DNA of 55,656 nucleotides from an uncultured Pelagibacteraceae bacterium. GTDB taxonomy: Bacteria; Pseudomonadota; Alphaproteobacteria; Pelagibacterales; Pelagibacteraceae. Location of the stretch: NCBI GenBank assembly GCA_902629535.1, contig CACORD010000004.1, positions 1-55,656 on the forward strand, read 5' to 3'. The translations under genes and the position numbers were made by a program. The notes under the pieces were generated by a model that was given only the letters and a program-made list of their open reading frames with translations, made no database searches and had not been told where the DNA came from. Of this stretch, positions 8,424-16,920 are shown piece by piece. The stretch's first letter is position 1; each line of letters starts with the position of its first letter.

Positions 8424-9757
8424 AGTATTTTATCTTTATCCAACCAACTGACATTAAAATCAGAGTCAATAAATTTTTTATGATTTAGTAATTTTTTATG
8501 CAATGGTATAGTTGTTGTGATACCTTCTATTACAAACTCATCTAAAGATCTATTCATTCTTTGTATAGCTTCTAATCTATTTCTCCCATGACAAATTAAT
8601 TTACAAATCATACTGTCGTAGTATGGAGTGACTTTGTAACCTTGGTATATTGCACCATCAACTCTGGTTCTAAAACCTGATGGTTGGTGACACATACCAA
8701 TTAAACCAGGCGATGGTTGAAAATTTTTACTAGCATCTTCTGCATTTATTCTACATTCTATAGCGTGCCCTCTTGGATTTATATCACTTTGTTTCAAAGC
8801 TGTTTCCCCTGAAAATGCTATCCAAATCTGTTCTTTAATTATATCTATACCTGTTACCATTTCAGTTACTGGGTGCTCAACTTGAACTCTTGTATTCATT
8901 TCAAGAAAATAAAATTTTCCACTTTCATAAATAAACTCCACAGTCCCAGCACCCATATAGCCAATTTTTGCGACCATATTTACTGTTTTTTCAAAAAGAT
9001 CTTTTCTTATCTCATCAGTCAAGATAGGACTTGGCGTTTCCTCAATTAATTTTTGATGCCTTCTTTGAACAGAACAATCTCTTTCATGAAGATGAACAGT
9101 TCTATTTTTTCCAGCTAAAATTTGAACTTCAATATGTCTAGGATTTTGAAAAAACTTTTCTATGTAAACTTCATCATTACCAAAATATTTTTGAGCTTCT
9201 GATTTTGCAGTTGAAAATAAAGTCTCAAATTCCTCTTCTTTATATACAATCTTCATGCCTTTCCCACCACCACCACCAGCGGCTTTAATTAGAACAGGAA
9301 AACCAATTTTTTTACATAATTCTCTAGCTTCTTTAACATCTTTAACTCCACCATCAGAACCTTCAATAACTGGTAAACCATTTTCTTTAGCAATTTTTTT
9401 TGCTTGTATCTTGTCTCCCATCATTTCTATAAGTTTTGAGGAGGCTCCAATGAATTTGATATTATTTTCCTCAAGAACTTTTGCGAAATTAGCATTTTCG
9501 GATAGAAAACCATAACCAGGGTGTACAGCTTCAGCATTTGTGATTTCTATCGCAGATAACAAGGCTGGAATATTTAAATAACTATTTGCTGGTTGGTGAG
9601 AACCAATACAAACACTCTCATCTGCCATTCTTACATGCATACTTTCTTTATCTACATCAGAATGAACGGCTACAGTTGAAATCCCCCATTCTTTACAGGC
9701 TCTTATAATTCTTACCGCAATCTCTCCACGGTTAGCTATCAAAATTTTTTTAAACAT
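8420..9757 (-). CDS. accC: Acetyl-CoA carboxylase, biotin carboxylase subunit
   Basis: ATP-grasp enzyme that carboxylates biotin on BCCP in the first step of fatty acid synthesis. The 445-residue length is that of the single-subunit AccC. Visible motifs are the N-terminal IANRGEIAVRIIRA, the glycine-rich ATP loop KAAGGGGGKGMK, HERDCSVQRRHQK and the catalytic EMNTRVQVEHPVTE. Its start abuts the accB stop, and aroQ lies upstream, giving aroQ-accB-accC on the minus strand. Confidence 0.97.
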   Translation of the reverse strand: MFKKILIANRGEIAVRIIRACKEWGISTVAVHSDVDKESMHVRMADESVCIGSHQPANSYLNIPALLSAIEITNAEAVHPGYGFLSENANFAKVLEENNIKFIGASSKLIEMMGDKIQAKKIAKENGLPVIEGSDGGVKDVKEARELCKKIGFPVLIKAAGGGGGKGMKIVYKEEEFETLFSTAKSEAQKYFGNDEVYIEKFFQNPRHIEVQILAGKNRTVHLHERDCSVQRRHQKLIEETPSPILTDEIRKDLFEKTVNMVAKIGYMGAGTVEFIYESGKFYFLEMNTRVQVEHPVTEMVTGIDIIKEQIWIAFSGETALKQSDINPRGHAIECRINAEDASKNFQPSPGLIGMCHQPSGFRTRVDGAIYQGYKVTPYYDSMICKLICHGRNRLEAIQRMNRSLDEFVIEGITTTIPLHKKLLNHKKFIDSDFNVSWLDKDKIL

Positions 9758-10188
9758 TAATCAAGAATTAACAAATTTTGACCAAATTCAACAGGCTGAC
9801 CATCTTCAACACAAATTTCTTTTACGACTCCATCTGCGGTTGATGGTACATGGTTCATAGTTTTCATAGCTTCTACGATCATTACCGTATCACCCTTTTT
9901 AATTTTCTTTCCAACTTCAACAAATTTTTTTGCACCAGGTTCAGGTGCATGATATGCGGTTCCTATAATTGGGGATTTAACTTCAATTCCTATTTTAGTT
10001 TGCTCTGATAAATTAATATTTAAATTATTTACATCATTTTTTGGACTTGGAATATTTTGGTTATTAACTGAAATATTATTTTTAGATACTTTAATTTTAG
10101 TATCTTTCTCGGTGTATTCTAACTCAGTAAGATTAAATTCTTCTAAATAGTCACTAAGTTCTTTAATAATCTTTTTATTAATTTTCAT
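9757..10188 (-). CDS. accB: Biotin carboxyl carrier protein of acetyl-CoA carboxylase
   Basis: Carries biotin between AccC and the carboxyltransferase. It is 143 residues long: an N-terminal helical region, a flexible Asn-rich linker (about residues 38-62), and the biotinyl domain. The biotin acceptor is Lys109 in VEAMKTMNHV; the AMKTMN form is usual in Alphaproteobacteria. The GTAYHAPEPGA thumb region is present. It sits between aroQ (11 bp overlap) and accC in one operon. Confidence 0.96.
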   Translation of the reverse strand: MKINKKIIKELSDYLEEFNLTELEYTEKDTKIKVSKNNISVNNQNIPSPKNDVNNLNINLSEQTKIGIEVKSPIIGTAYHAPEPGAKKFVEVGKKIKKGDTVMIVEAMKTMNHVPSTADGVVKEICVEDGQPVEFGQNLLILD

Positions 10189-10624
10189 TTTGTAAGAGCT
10201 TTTGCATTGAAATTATGGCTAAAATATAACCATCAGCACCTAAACCAAAAATACCACCTGTAACTACGTCACTTATTAAAGATTTATGTCTAAATTCTTC
10301 ACGTTTATATATATTTGAAATATGCAACTCAATTATTGGTTTTTTAAAAATACTTAACGCATCTCTAATAGCTACAGAGGTATGTGTAAAAGCTGCAGCA
10401 TTGATTATAATTCCATCAAAATTTTTTCTAGAGTTTTGTATTAAGCTAACTATTTCGCCCTCGATATTAGATTGTGAAAAATCAGCTACTAAACCTAATT
10501 CTTTCGACTTATTTAAACAAATTTCTTTTAATTCTTCAAATGTTGTAGATCCATATTGTGATTGTTCTCTTTCACCTAATAGATTAAGATTTGGACCATT
10601 AATTATAATTATCTTATTATTCAT
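10178..10624 (-). CDS. aroQ: 3-dehydroquinate dehydratase, type II
   Basis: Type II (dodecameric) dehydroquinase of the shikimate pathway, 148 residues. The N-terminal INGPNLNLLGEREQSQYGS contains the catalytic Tyr and Arg, and the substrate loop IINAAAFTHTSVAIRDAL contains the conserved Asn. The catalytic His and following ELHISNI are present. It heads the aroQ-accB-accC operon, a common alphaproteobacterial order, and is divergent from thiS with a 16 bp gap. Confidence 0.96.
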   Translation of the reverse strand: MNNKIIIINGPNLNLLGEREQSQYGSTTFEELKEICLNKSKELGLVADFSQSNIEGEIVSLIQNSRKNFDGIIINAAAFTHTSVAIRDALSIFKKPIIELHISNIYKREEFRHKSLISDVVTGGIFGLGADGYILAIISMQKLLQNEN

Positions 10625-10640
10625 TTAACATTTATATACG

Positions 10641-10853
10641 ATGAAAAAAAAAATAAAAATAAAAATAAATGGCAAAATAAATAAAATTGATGATAAAACT
10701 AAATTATCTGACTTAGTTAAAAATTTAAAAGTCCCTTTGAAAAAAGTTGCCATTGAATTAAATAGAGAAATAGTAGATAAAAAAAATCTAAACAAAATCA
10801 ATTTAAAAGTTAATGATAAAATTGAAATTGTTCACTTTATTGGAGGTGGTTAG
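10641..10853 (+). CDS. thiS: Sulfur carrier protein ThiS
   Basis: A 70-residue ubiquitin-like protein ending in IVHFIGGG; the C-terminal Gly-Gly is the site thiocarboxylated to donate sulfur to the thiazole of thiamine. The Lys/Ile-rich beta-grasp sequence has normal length. The thiG start follows the TAG by 2 bases, and the terminal Gly codons include GGAGG, which serves as the thiG ribosome-binding site. Confidence 0.92.
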   Translation: MKKKIKIKINGKINKIDDKTKLSDLVKNLKVPLKKVAIELNREIVDKKNLNKINLKVNDKIEIVHFIGGG

Positions 10854-10855
10854 TT

Positions 10856-11629
10856 TTGAAAAAAGATAATCTTATAATTTCAAAGAAAAAATTTAATTCA
10901 AGATTGATTGTAGGTACTGGTAAATATAAAAGCATGACTGAATGTGCTAAGGCGATAAAGATATCTGGAGCCGATATTGTGACTGTTGCTGTTAGAAGAG
11001 TAAATATTACTAATAAAAAGAAACCTTTATTAATGGATTACATAGATCCAAAAAAAATAACTTACTTACCGAATACTGCTGGCTGTTTTAATTCGGATGA
11101 AGCATTGAGAACGCTTAGACTTGCAAGAGAAATTGGGGGATGGAAATTGGTAAAGCTTGAGGTTTTGGGTGACAAAAAAAATCTTTTTCCAGAAATGATA
11201 GAAACTCTTAAATCGACAGAAATTTTAACAAAAGAAGGTTTTAAGGTTATGGTTTATTGTAACGATGATCCTCTAATGGCAAAAAGGTTAGAAAATGTTG
11301 GAGCAGCAGCTATTATGCCACTGGCTGCACCAATTGGATCTGGTTTAGGTATTCTGAATAAAGTAAACATTCAAATAATAAGAAATCAAACAAAATTACC
11401 TTTGATAATAGATGCTGGATTAGGACAAGCATCTGATGCGACAATCGCTATGGAACTAGGATGTGATGGTGTTTTAGTTAACACAGCTATTGCGAAAGCA
11501 AAAAAACCTTTTGAGATGGCAAAAGCTTTCAGAAATGCTGTCATAGCTGGAAGACAGTCCTTTCTATCTGGCAGAATTGAAAGAAAACTAATGGGTAGCC
11601 CATCATCTCCAAAAAAAGGAATTATTTAG
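10856..11629 (+). CDS. thiG: Thiazole synthase
   Basis: TIM-barrel enzyme that builds the thiamine thiazole phosphate from deoxyxylulose phosphate, dehydroglycine and ThiS thiocarboxylate. It is 257 residues long; the Schiff-base Lys lies in KLVKLEVLGD, and the phosphate-binding loops MPLAAPIGSGLGI and LIIDAGLGQASDA are intact. The start is TTG at 10856, just after thiS. No other thiamine genes are in the window. Its stop overlaps the convergent RNase E gene by 8 bp. Confidence 0.96.
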   Translation: MKKDNLIISKKKFNSRLIVGTGKYKSMTECAKAIKISGADIVTVAVRRVNITNKKKPLLMDYIDPKKITYLPNTAGCFNSDEALRTLRLAREIGGWKLVKLEVLGDKKNLFPEMIETLKSTEILTKEGFKVMVYCNDDPLMAKRLENVGAAAIMPLAAPIGSGLGILNKVNIQIIRNQTKLPLIIDAGLGQASDATIAMELGCDGVLVNTAIAKAKKPFEMAKAFRNAVIAGRQSFLSGRIERKLMGSPSSPKKGII

Positions 11630-13394
11630 ATTTTTTATAAAAATTTTTTTTTCTATACTTTTTTTTCTTAATTTTCACGATGGCTGACTTTTTTTCTTTT
11701 ATTATCGTGTCAAGACTTTTAAGTTTCTCATAATATTCGATTAACTCAATTGTTTTTTTTGATTTATTTTTAATATCAATAATATACTCAGGTATAATTA
11801 AAGTGTTATCTGAAATAATATCTATTTTCATCTTATTTTTTTTTTCGAAGAAAGTTAAATCTTCAATGAAGTTTTCTTTTAAAAATTCAGATATCTTATC
11901 ACATACTTTTAATTCAATGAATTTCCCTTTATTAATAATAGCTTTTAGTTCAACTAATTTTAATATTTTTTGTGCAAAAGACTCATCTGTAAGTTCAACC
12001 TTCCACTTTACTGCGCTTTCCCTTAATCTTTGTCTTGACATTTCTAACAATCCAAAATTACTAATTCTACCTATCTGAATTCTTGCTCTATCTGATCTAC
12101 ACTTCTCTTTTAATCTTCTTTCTACCGCTCTTCTATTCCCATAACTTAACATATCAATAAAATCGATAATGATTAGTCCAGATAAATCTCTAATTTTAAT
12201 TTGTCTTGCTATTTCCTCTGCAGCCTCCAAGTTGGTATCTAAAGCTGTGCTTTCGACATTTTTTTGTTTAATAGAACTTCCTGAGTTTATATCGATAGAA
12301 ACTAGAGCCTCTGTTGGATTAATTACTAAATAGCCTCCCGAACTTAATTTTATTTCTGTATCAAATATTTGATTAAGTTTTTGCTCTATTCCTTCATCGA
12401 TAAACAAGGGAATTTTACCTCTGTATTTTTTAATTTTTTTTACATGAGAAGGCATTAACATTTTCATAAAGTTTTGGGCTTTTTTATACCCCTCATTTCC
12501 CTCTATAATTATACTTTTAGTTTTATCATCATACATATCTCTTAAAGTTCTATTTATAATTTCACTTTCTTGATGAATTAGTGAGGGAGCAATAGCATTA
12601 ATAGCGTTATCCTTTATTTGGTTCCAAGATTTGATTAAAGTTGTTAAATCATGTCCAATTTCATTTTTTGTTTTATTGCTACCTGCAGTTCTTACTATCA
12701 GTCCCATTTCCTTTGGTATTTCAATTTCATTTAAGATAGATCTTATCTTTTTTCTATCTACTGGATTGAAAATTTTTCTTGAAATTCCTCCTCCTTTAGG
12801 AGTATTTGGCATTAATACAATGTATTTTCCTGCTATTGAAATGAACGTGCTTAAGGCAGCTCCTTTTTGGCCTCTCTCATCTTTTATGACCTGAACAAGG
12901 ATTACTTGATTAGGCTTGATTACTTCTTGAATTTTGTATCTTTTAAATTTATTTCTATTTTCAATTTTTTTATTTTGGTCATCAATATTTTTCTCTTTTT
13001 CATCAACACCTTTTTTTTCAATTTCAATTGGATCATCAATTTCTAATTTACCTTCTGCCAAATTCTCATTCTCTTTTTCCTCAACTTTTTTTGATAACTC
13101 TTCTCTTAATTTTTCTTCCTCTTTCTTAATTAGTTCAAGATCACTTTTTGGAATTTGATAGTAGTCAGACTGAATATCGTTAAATGACAAAAAACCATGT
13201 CTCTCTCTACCGAAATCTACAAAAGCAGCTTGTAAAGATGGTTCAATTCTACTTACTTTTCCAAGATAAATGTTGTTTTTTATGAGGTTGTTCTTTGAAC
13301 CTTCATATTCATAATCCTCAATTTTGTCATTAGACTTAAGAACAACTCTAGTTTCATTAGGATGCGAAGCATCAATGTATAAATTTTTTTCCAT
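11622..13394 (-). CDS. rne: Ribonuclease E/G, Zn-link cysteines missing
   Basis: Endoribonuclease for mRNA decay and rRNA processing, 590 residues. The S1 domain is split: KVSRIEPSLQAAFVDFG near residues 46-62, an acidic coiled insertion (about 84-150), then the S1 remainder. The catalytic magnesium Asp residues are in VSIDINSGSS (Asp368) and IIIDFIDM (Asp411). The CPxCxGxG Zn-link expected right after SRQRLRES (about residue 460) is absent: the sequence goes straight to AVKWKVELTD. No long C-terminal degradosome scaffold follows. RNase G is an alternative name. Confidence 0.9.
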   Translation of the reverse strand: MEKNLYIDASHPNETRVVLKSNDKIEDYEYEGSKNNLIKNNIYLGKVSRIEPSLQAAFVDFGRERHGFLSFNDIQSDYYQIPKSDLELIKKEEEKLREELSKKVEEKENENLAEGKLEIDDPIEIEKKGVDEKEKNIDDQNKKIENRNKFKRYKIQEVIKPNQVILVQVIKDERGQKGAALSTFISIAGKYIVLMPNTPKGGGISRKIFNPVDRKKIRSILNEIEIPKEMGLIVRTAGSNKTKNEIGHDLTTLIKSWNQIKDNAINAIAPSLIHQESEIINRTLRDMYDDKTKSIIIEGNEGYKKAQNFMKMLMPSHVKKIKKYRGKIPLFIDEGIEQKLNQIFDTEIKLSSGGYLVINPTEALVSIDINSGSSIKQKNVESTALDTNLEAAEEIARQIKIRDLSGLIIIDFIDMLSYGNRRAVERRLKEKCRSDRARIQIGRISNFGLLEMSRQRLRESAVKWKVELTDESFAQKILKLVELKAIINKGKFIELKVCDKISEFLKENFIEDLTFFEKKNKMKIDIISDNTLIIPEYIIDIKNKSKKTIELIEYYEKLKSLDTIIKEKKSAIVKIKKKKYRKKNFYKKSK

Positions 13395-13485
13395 AATATT
13401 ACTTTTAGATTTTTCATTTTTTTAAAAATTTTGTTTATTTATAGTGCCTTAACTTTAACAAATTCCTATATATAATTAAATCAAA

Positions 13486-15825
13486 ATGACAAAGTTACTC
13501 AAAAATATTTTTATCGTATTATTAAGCATTTCCTTATTAATTGTGATTGCTATTTTTAGCATTTTATGGACTTTTTCTAACAATATCCCTGATTATAAAT
13601 TTCTTAAAAATTATAAACCGCCTGTATCAAGCAAAATGTACTCTGGGGATGGGGATTTAGTTGCTGATTTTTCGAAGGAAAAAAGAATTTTTGTTCCTTA
13701 CAGCGCGATTCCCTCAAACGTTATTAATGCCTTTTTGTCTGCTGAAGATAAAAACTTTTTTACTCATCCTGGTGTTGATGCAAAAGGTGTTCTTAGAGCA
13801 ACATTTAATAACATCACTAATATCATGACATCAAAAAGACTCGAGGGAGCTTCTACAATAACCCAACAGGTTGCAAAAAACTTCCTATTAACTAATGAAG
13901 TAAGCATTAACAGAAAAATTAAAGAGGCAATTTTAGCCTTTAGAATCGAAAGAGCTTTAAATAAAGAGAGAATTTTAGAATTATATCTTAACCAAATATA
14001 TTTGGGCAGTGGAGCTTACGGTGTTGCTGCTGCAAGTTTAGAGTATTTTGATAAGTCAATTAAAGAACTAAATTATTCCGAAGCAGCATTGTTAGCAGCT
14101 TTACCAAAAGCACCTAGTAGATATAACCCTTATAATAATATTGATTTAGCAAAATTTAGAAGAGATCTAGTTCTTAAAAATTTAAATCAAAATGGATTTT
14201 TAAATCTTGAAAAATATAATAAATACAAAAATCAAAATATAAAATTAAAAAAAAAGAAAAAAATTTATTTGGAGGATGCACAGTATTATATTGAAGATGT
14301 TAGAAAAAATATAATAGATAAACTAACTTACGAAAAAGTTTATAAACAAGGATATAATATAAATACACCAATCAACTTAAACTTACAAAAAATTGCTACC
14401 GAGTCTCTTAGAAATGGTTTGATCGCTTATGATCAAAGAAAAGGTTGGCGTGGACCAATTACAAATATAGAATATGATGATAATTGGCATAAAAATATAG
14501 ATAAAAAATATAAATTAGAGAATTCTATCAATTGGGAAATAGCAATCGTTAGAGAAATAGGTCAATTTCAAACCAAAATTAAAACTGTAGATAAATTAAG
14601 TGGCTTAATAAAATATAATGAAATCTCATGGACTAAAAAAGAGTTTGAAGATTTATTCAAAGTTGGTGATTTAATATATGTTAAGAAAGTTAAAGACAAC
14701 TTTTATAGTCTTAAACAACTTCCAAAAATTAATGGCGGCATCGTTGTAATGGACCCTTACACTGGACGTGTTTTAGCCTTAAGTGGAGGATTTAGTTTTA
14801 AATCAAGTGAATTTAATAGAGCTACTCAAGCACTAAGACAGCCTGGTTCAGCATTTAAACCATTCGTTTATGCTTTGGCACTCGAAAATAAATATACTCC
14901 ATCATCTTTAGTACTTGATGCACCTCTAGTCTTAGATCAAGGAGTTGATTTAAAAAAATGGAAGCCAGAAAATTATGGTAAAAAGTTTTATGGGCCCTCT
15001 ACACTTAGAGTTGGGCTTGAAAAATCAAGAAACTTAATGACGGTAAGAATCGCTCAAAATTTAGGTGTAGATAAAGTAGCAAAATTTTCTAAAGATTTAA
15101 AAATTTATGATAACCCCGAAGAATTACTTTCAATTTCTCTTGGATCTGCTGAAACAACTCTTTTAAATTTAACTTCAGCCTACGCATCTTTTGTAAATGG
15201 TGGAAAACTAATAAGCCCTATAATAATAGATAGAATTCAAGATAGTGAGGGAAATACAATAATCAATAATGAAAATAGAAAGTGTATGAATTGTGATAAA
15301 ATTTCATTTACTGGAAAAGATTATCCTCAAATTGAAGATAATTATAATCAAGTAATGTCTGAACAAACTGCGTATCAAGTTTCAACTATATTAGAAGGAG
15401 TTATAAAAAGAGGAACTGGTAAAAAATTAAGAGATTTACAATTAAACTTGGCTGGAAAAACTGGAACCACTAACGAAAATACTGATGCATGGTTTATTGG
15501 CTTTACGTCAAATTTAGTGATTGGAGTTTATGTTGGAATGGATAATCCCAAACCATTAGGTAAATTTGAAACTGGATCAAAAGCTGCGTTGCCAATCTTT
15601 AAAGAATTTATTCAAAAGTCAGTTAAGAAATCTGAAGCTAGGCCATTTAAGGTGCCCGAAAATATGACATTAATGGTAGTTGATCCGTTGACTGGAGAAA
15701 AAGCTAAATTTAATTCAAAAAATACTATTATTGAGGCTTATAAAAGTAAAAATGTTTTAAATGGAAAAGTATTGTATTCTGATAATAATAGAATCGATAC
15801 AAATAATATATTAAAGTTTTATTAA
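13486..15825 (+). CDS. mrcA: Penicillin-binding protein 1A (bifunctional transglycosylase/transpeptidase)
   Basis: Inner-membrane class A PBP that polymerises and cross-links peptidoglycan; 779 residues with an N-terminal transmembrane anchor (about 8-30). GT51 motifs are AEDKNFFTHPG, GASTITQQVAKNF and ILELYLNQIYLGSGAYG. Transpeptidase motifs are the SxxK in PGSAFKPF, SRN in KSRNLM and KTG in AGKTGTT. The TAA overlaps the ATG of prfB by one base. A TATATAAT box about 20 bp upstream of the start may be its -10 element. Confidence 0.97.
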   Translation: MTKLLKNIFIVLLSISLLIVIAIFSILWTFSNNIPDYKFLKNYKPPVSSKMYSGDGDLVADFSKEKRIFVPYSAIPSNVINAFLSAEDKNFFTHPGVDAKGVLRATFNNITNIMTSKRLEGASTITQQVAKNFLLTNEVSINRKIKEAILAFRIERALNKERILELYLNQIYLGSGAYGVAAASLEYFDKSIKELNYSEAALLAALPKAPSRYNPYNNIDLAKFRRDLVLKNLNQNGFLNLEKYNKYKNQNIKLKKKKKIYLEDAQYYIEDVRKNIIDKLTYEKVYKQGYNINTPINLNLQKIATESLRNGLIAYDQRKGWRGPITNIEYDDNWHKNIDKKYKLENSINWEIAIVREIGQFQTKIKTVDKLSGLIKYNEISWTKKEFEDLFKVGDLIYVKKVKDNFYSLKQLPKINGGIVVMDPYTGRVLALSGGFSFKSSEFNRATQALRQPGSAFKPFVYALALENKYTPSSLVLDAPLVLDQGVDLKKWKPENYGKKFYGPSTLRVGLEKSRNLMTVRIAQNLGVDKVAKFSKDLKIYDNPEELLSISLGSAETTLLNLTSAYASFVNGGKLISPIIIDRIQDSEGNTIINNENRKCMNCDKISFTGKDYPQIEDNYNQVMSEQTAYQVSTILEGVIKRGTGKKLRDLQLNLAGKTGTTNENTDAWFIGFTSNLVIGVYVGMDNPKPLGKFETGSKAALPIFKEFIQKSVKKSEARPFKVPENMTLMVVDPLTGEKAKFNSKNTIIEAYKSKNVLNGKVLYSDNNRIDTNNILKFY

Positions 15826-16920
15826 TGGACGACAAATATTTAGATTTAAAAAAAGAAATTGAAAAAATTAACCAAAGAGTTAAGGAGTATCTTTGAAAAA
15901 AATAAGATTTACTCAAAACTGGATGATCTTGATAAAAAAATGCTTAATGCCAATTTTTGGCAAGATAAGTTAGATTCTCAAAAAACAATTAAAGAAAAAA
16001 AACTTTTTGAAGATTTAGTAAATTCATTCAAAGACGCAGCTACTCAACTTAAAGATTTAGATGACCTTTATACTTTGGCTACAGAAGAGAATAATCTTAA
16101 TGTGAAAAAAGAAGTTATGGAAAATATTAGAGAATTGAGATCAAAAGTTAAGAAGAATGAAATAAAATGTTTTTTATCTAAGGAGGCAGACTCATTTGAT
16201 TGCTATGTGGAAATTCATGCTGGTGCTGGTGGCACAGAAAGTCAAGATTGGGCTAATATGTTAAGAAGAATGTATATGAAGTGGTCAGATGGCAAGAATT
16301 ATAAGTGTAATTTAATAAGTGAACACAAAGGTGAAGAAGCAGGAATTAAATCTTCAACTATTAAAATTGAGGGGGATTATGTGTTTGGGTGGCTAAAAAA
16401 AGAGTCTGGAATTCACAGACTTGTAAGAATATCTCCCTTTGATTCTGGAGCAAGAAGACACACGAGCTTTGCAAGTATTTGGGTTTTTCCGGTCGTCGAT
16501 GATAACTTGAATATAGAAATACTAGATAAGGACTTAAGAATTGACACCTATCGCTCAAGTGGCGCCGGTGGACAACATGTTAACACAACCGACAGCGCTG
16601 TTAGAATAACTCATATCCCATCAAAAATAGTAGTACAATGTCAAAACGAGAGGTCTCAACATAAAAATAAAGAAACCTGTATGAATATGCTAAGAGCAAG
16701 ACTTTACGATTTTGAAATGAAAAAAAAAGATGAAGAAAATCAAAGTAATGAAGCTTCAAAATCTGATATAGGGTGGGGTCATCAAATTAGGTCATATGTG
16801 CTTCAACCTTACAGATTAGTTAAAGATAATAGGACAAATTTTGAAAGCACAAGCCCAGATAAAGTTTTAGATGGCGATATCGATGCTTTTTTAGAGAAAT
16901 CTCTGTATCAAATTAAATGA
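15825..16920 (+). CDS. prfB: Peptide chain release factor 2, with programmed +1 frameshift
   Basis: Class I release factor for UAA/UGA. The gene starts with ATG at 15825 (overlapping the mrcA TAA), reads 23 codons to KEYL, meets TGA at 15894-15896, and continues in the +1 frame from 15895. The site AAG GAG TAT CTT TGA has the same layout as the autoregulatory prfB frameshift of other bacteria. The spliced product is about 364 residues. The RF2 recognition motif SPF (RISPFDSGARRH) and the catalytic GGQ (GAGGQHVN) are present. A start at 15859 would give a wrong N terminus. Confidence 0.95.
15882..15896 (+). promoter_or_regulatory. prfB: prfB programmed +1 frameshift site
   Basis: A Shine-Dalgarno-like AAGGAG (15882-15887) lies 3 nt before the slippery CTT codon, directly followed by the in-frame stop TGA. 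This is the known RF2 feedback element: low RF2 leaves the UGA vacant and promotes +1 slippage into the long frame. The base after TGA is A, whereas E. coli has C there. Confidence 0.95.

Noticed and set aside
12934..13158. Phe/Ser-rich open frame on the plus strand opposite RNase E
   Set aside because: It is the antisense of the acidic, Lys/Glu-rich insertion; composition bias explains the open frame.
15859..15897. Start of prfB at the ATG at 15859
   Set aside because: The frame from 15825 with the frameshift site gives a proper RF2 N terminus; the 12 residues from 15859 are the +1 reading of the same bases.
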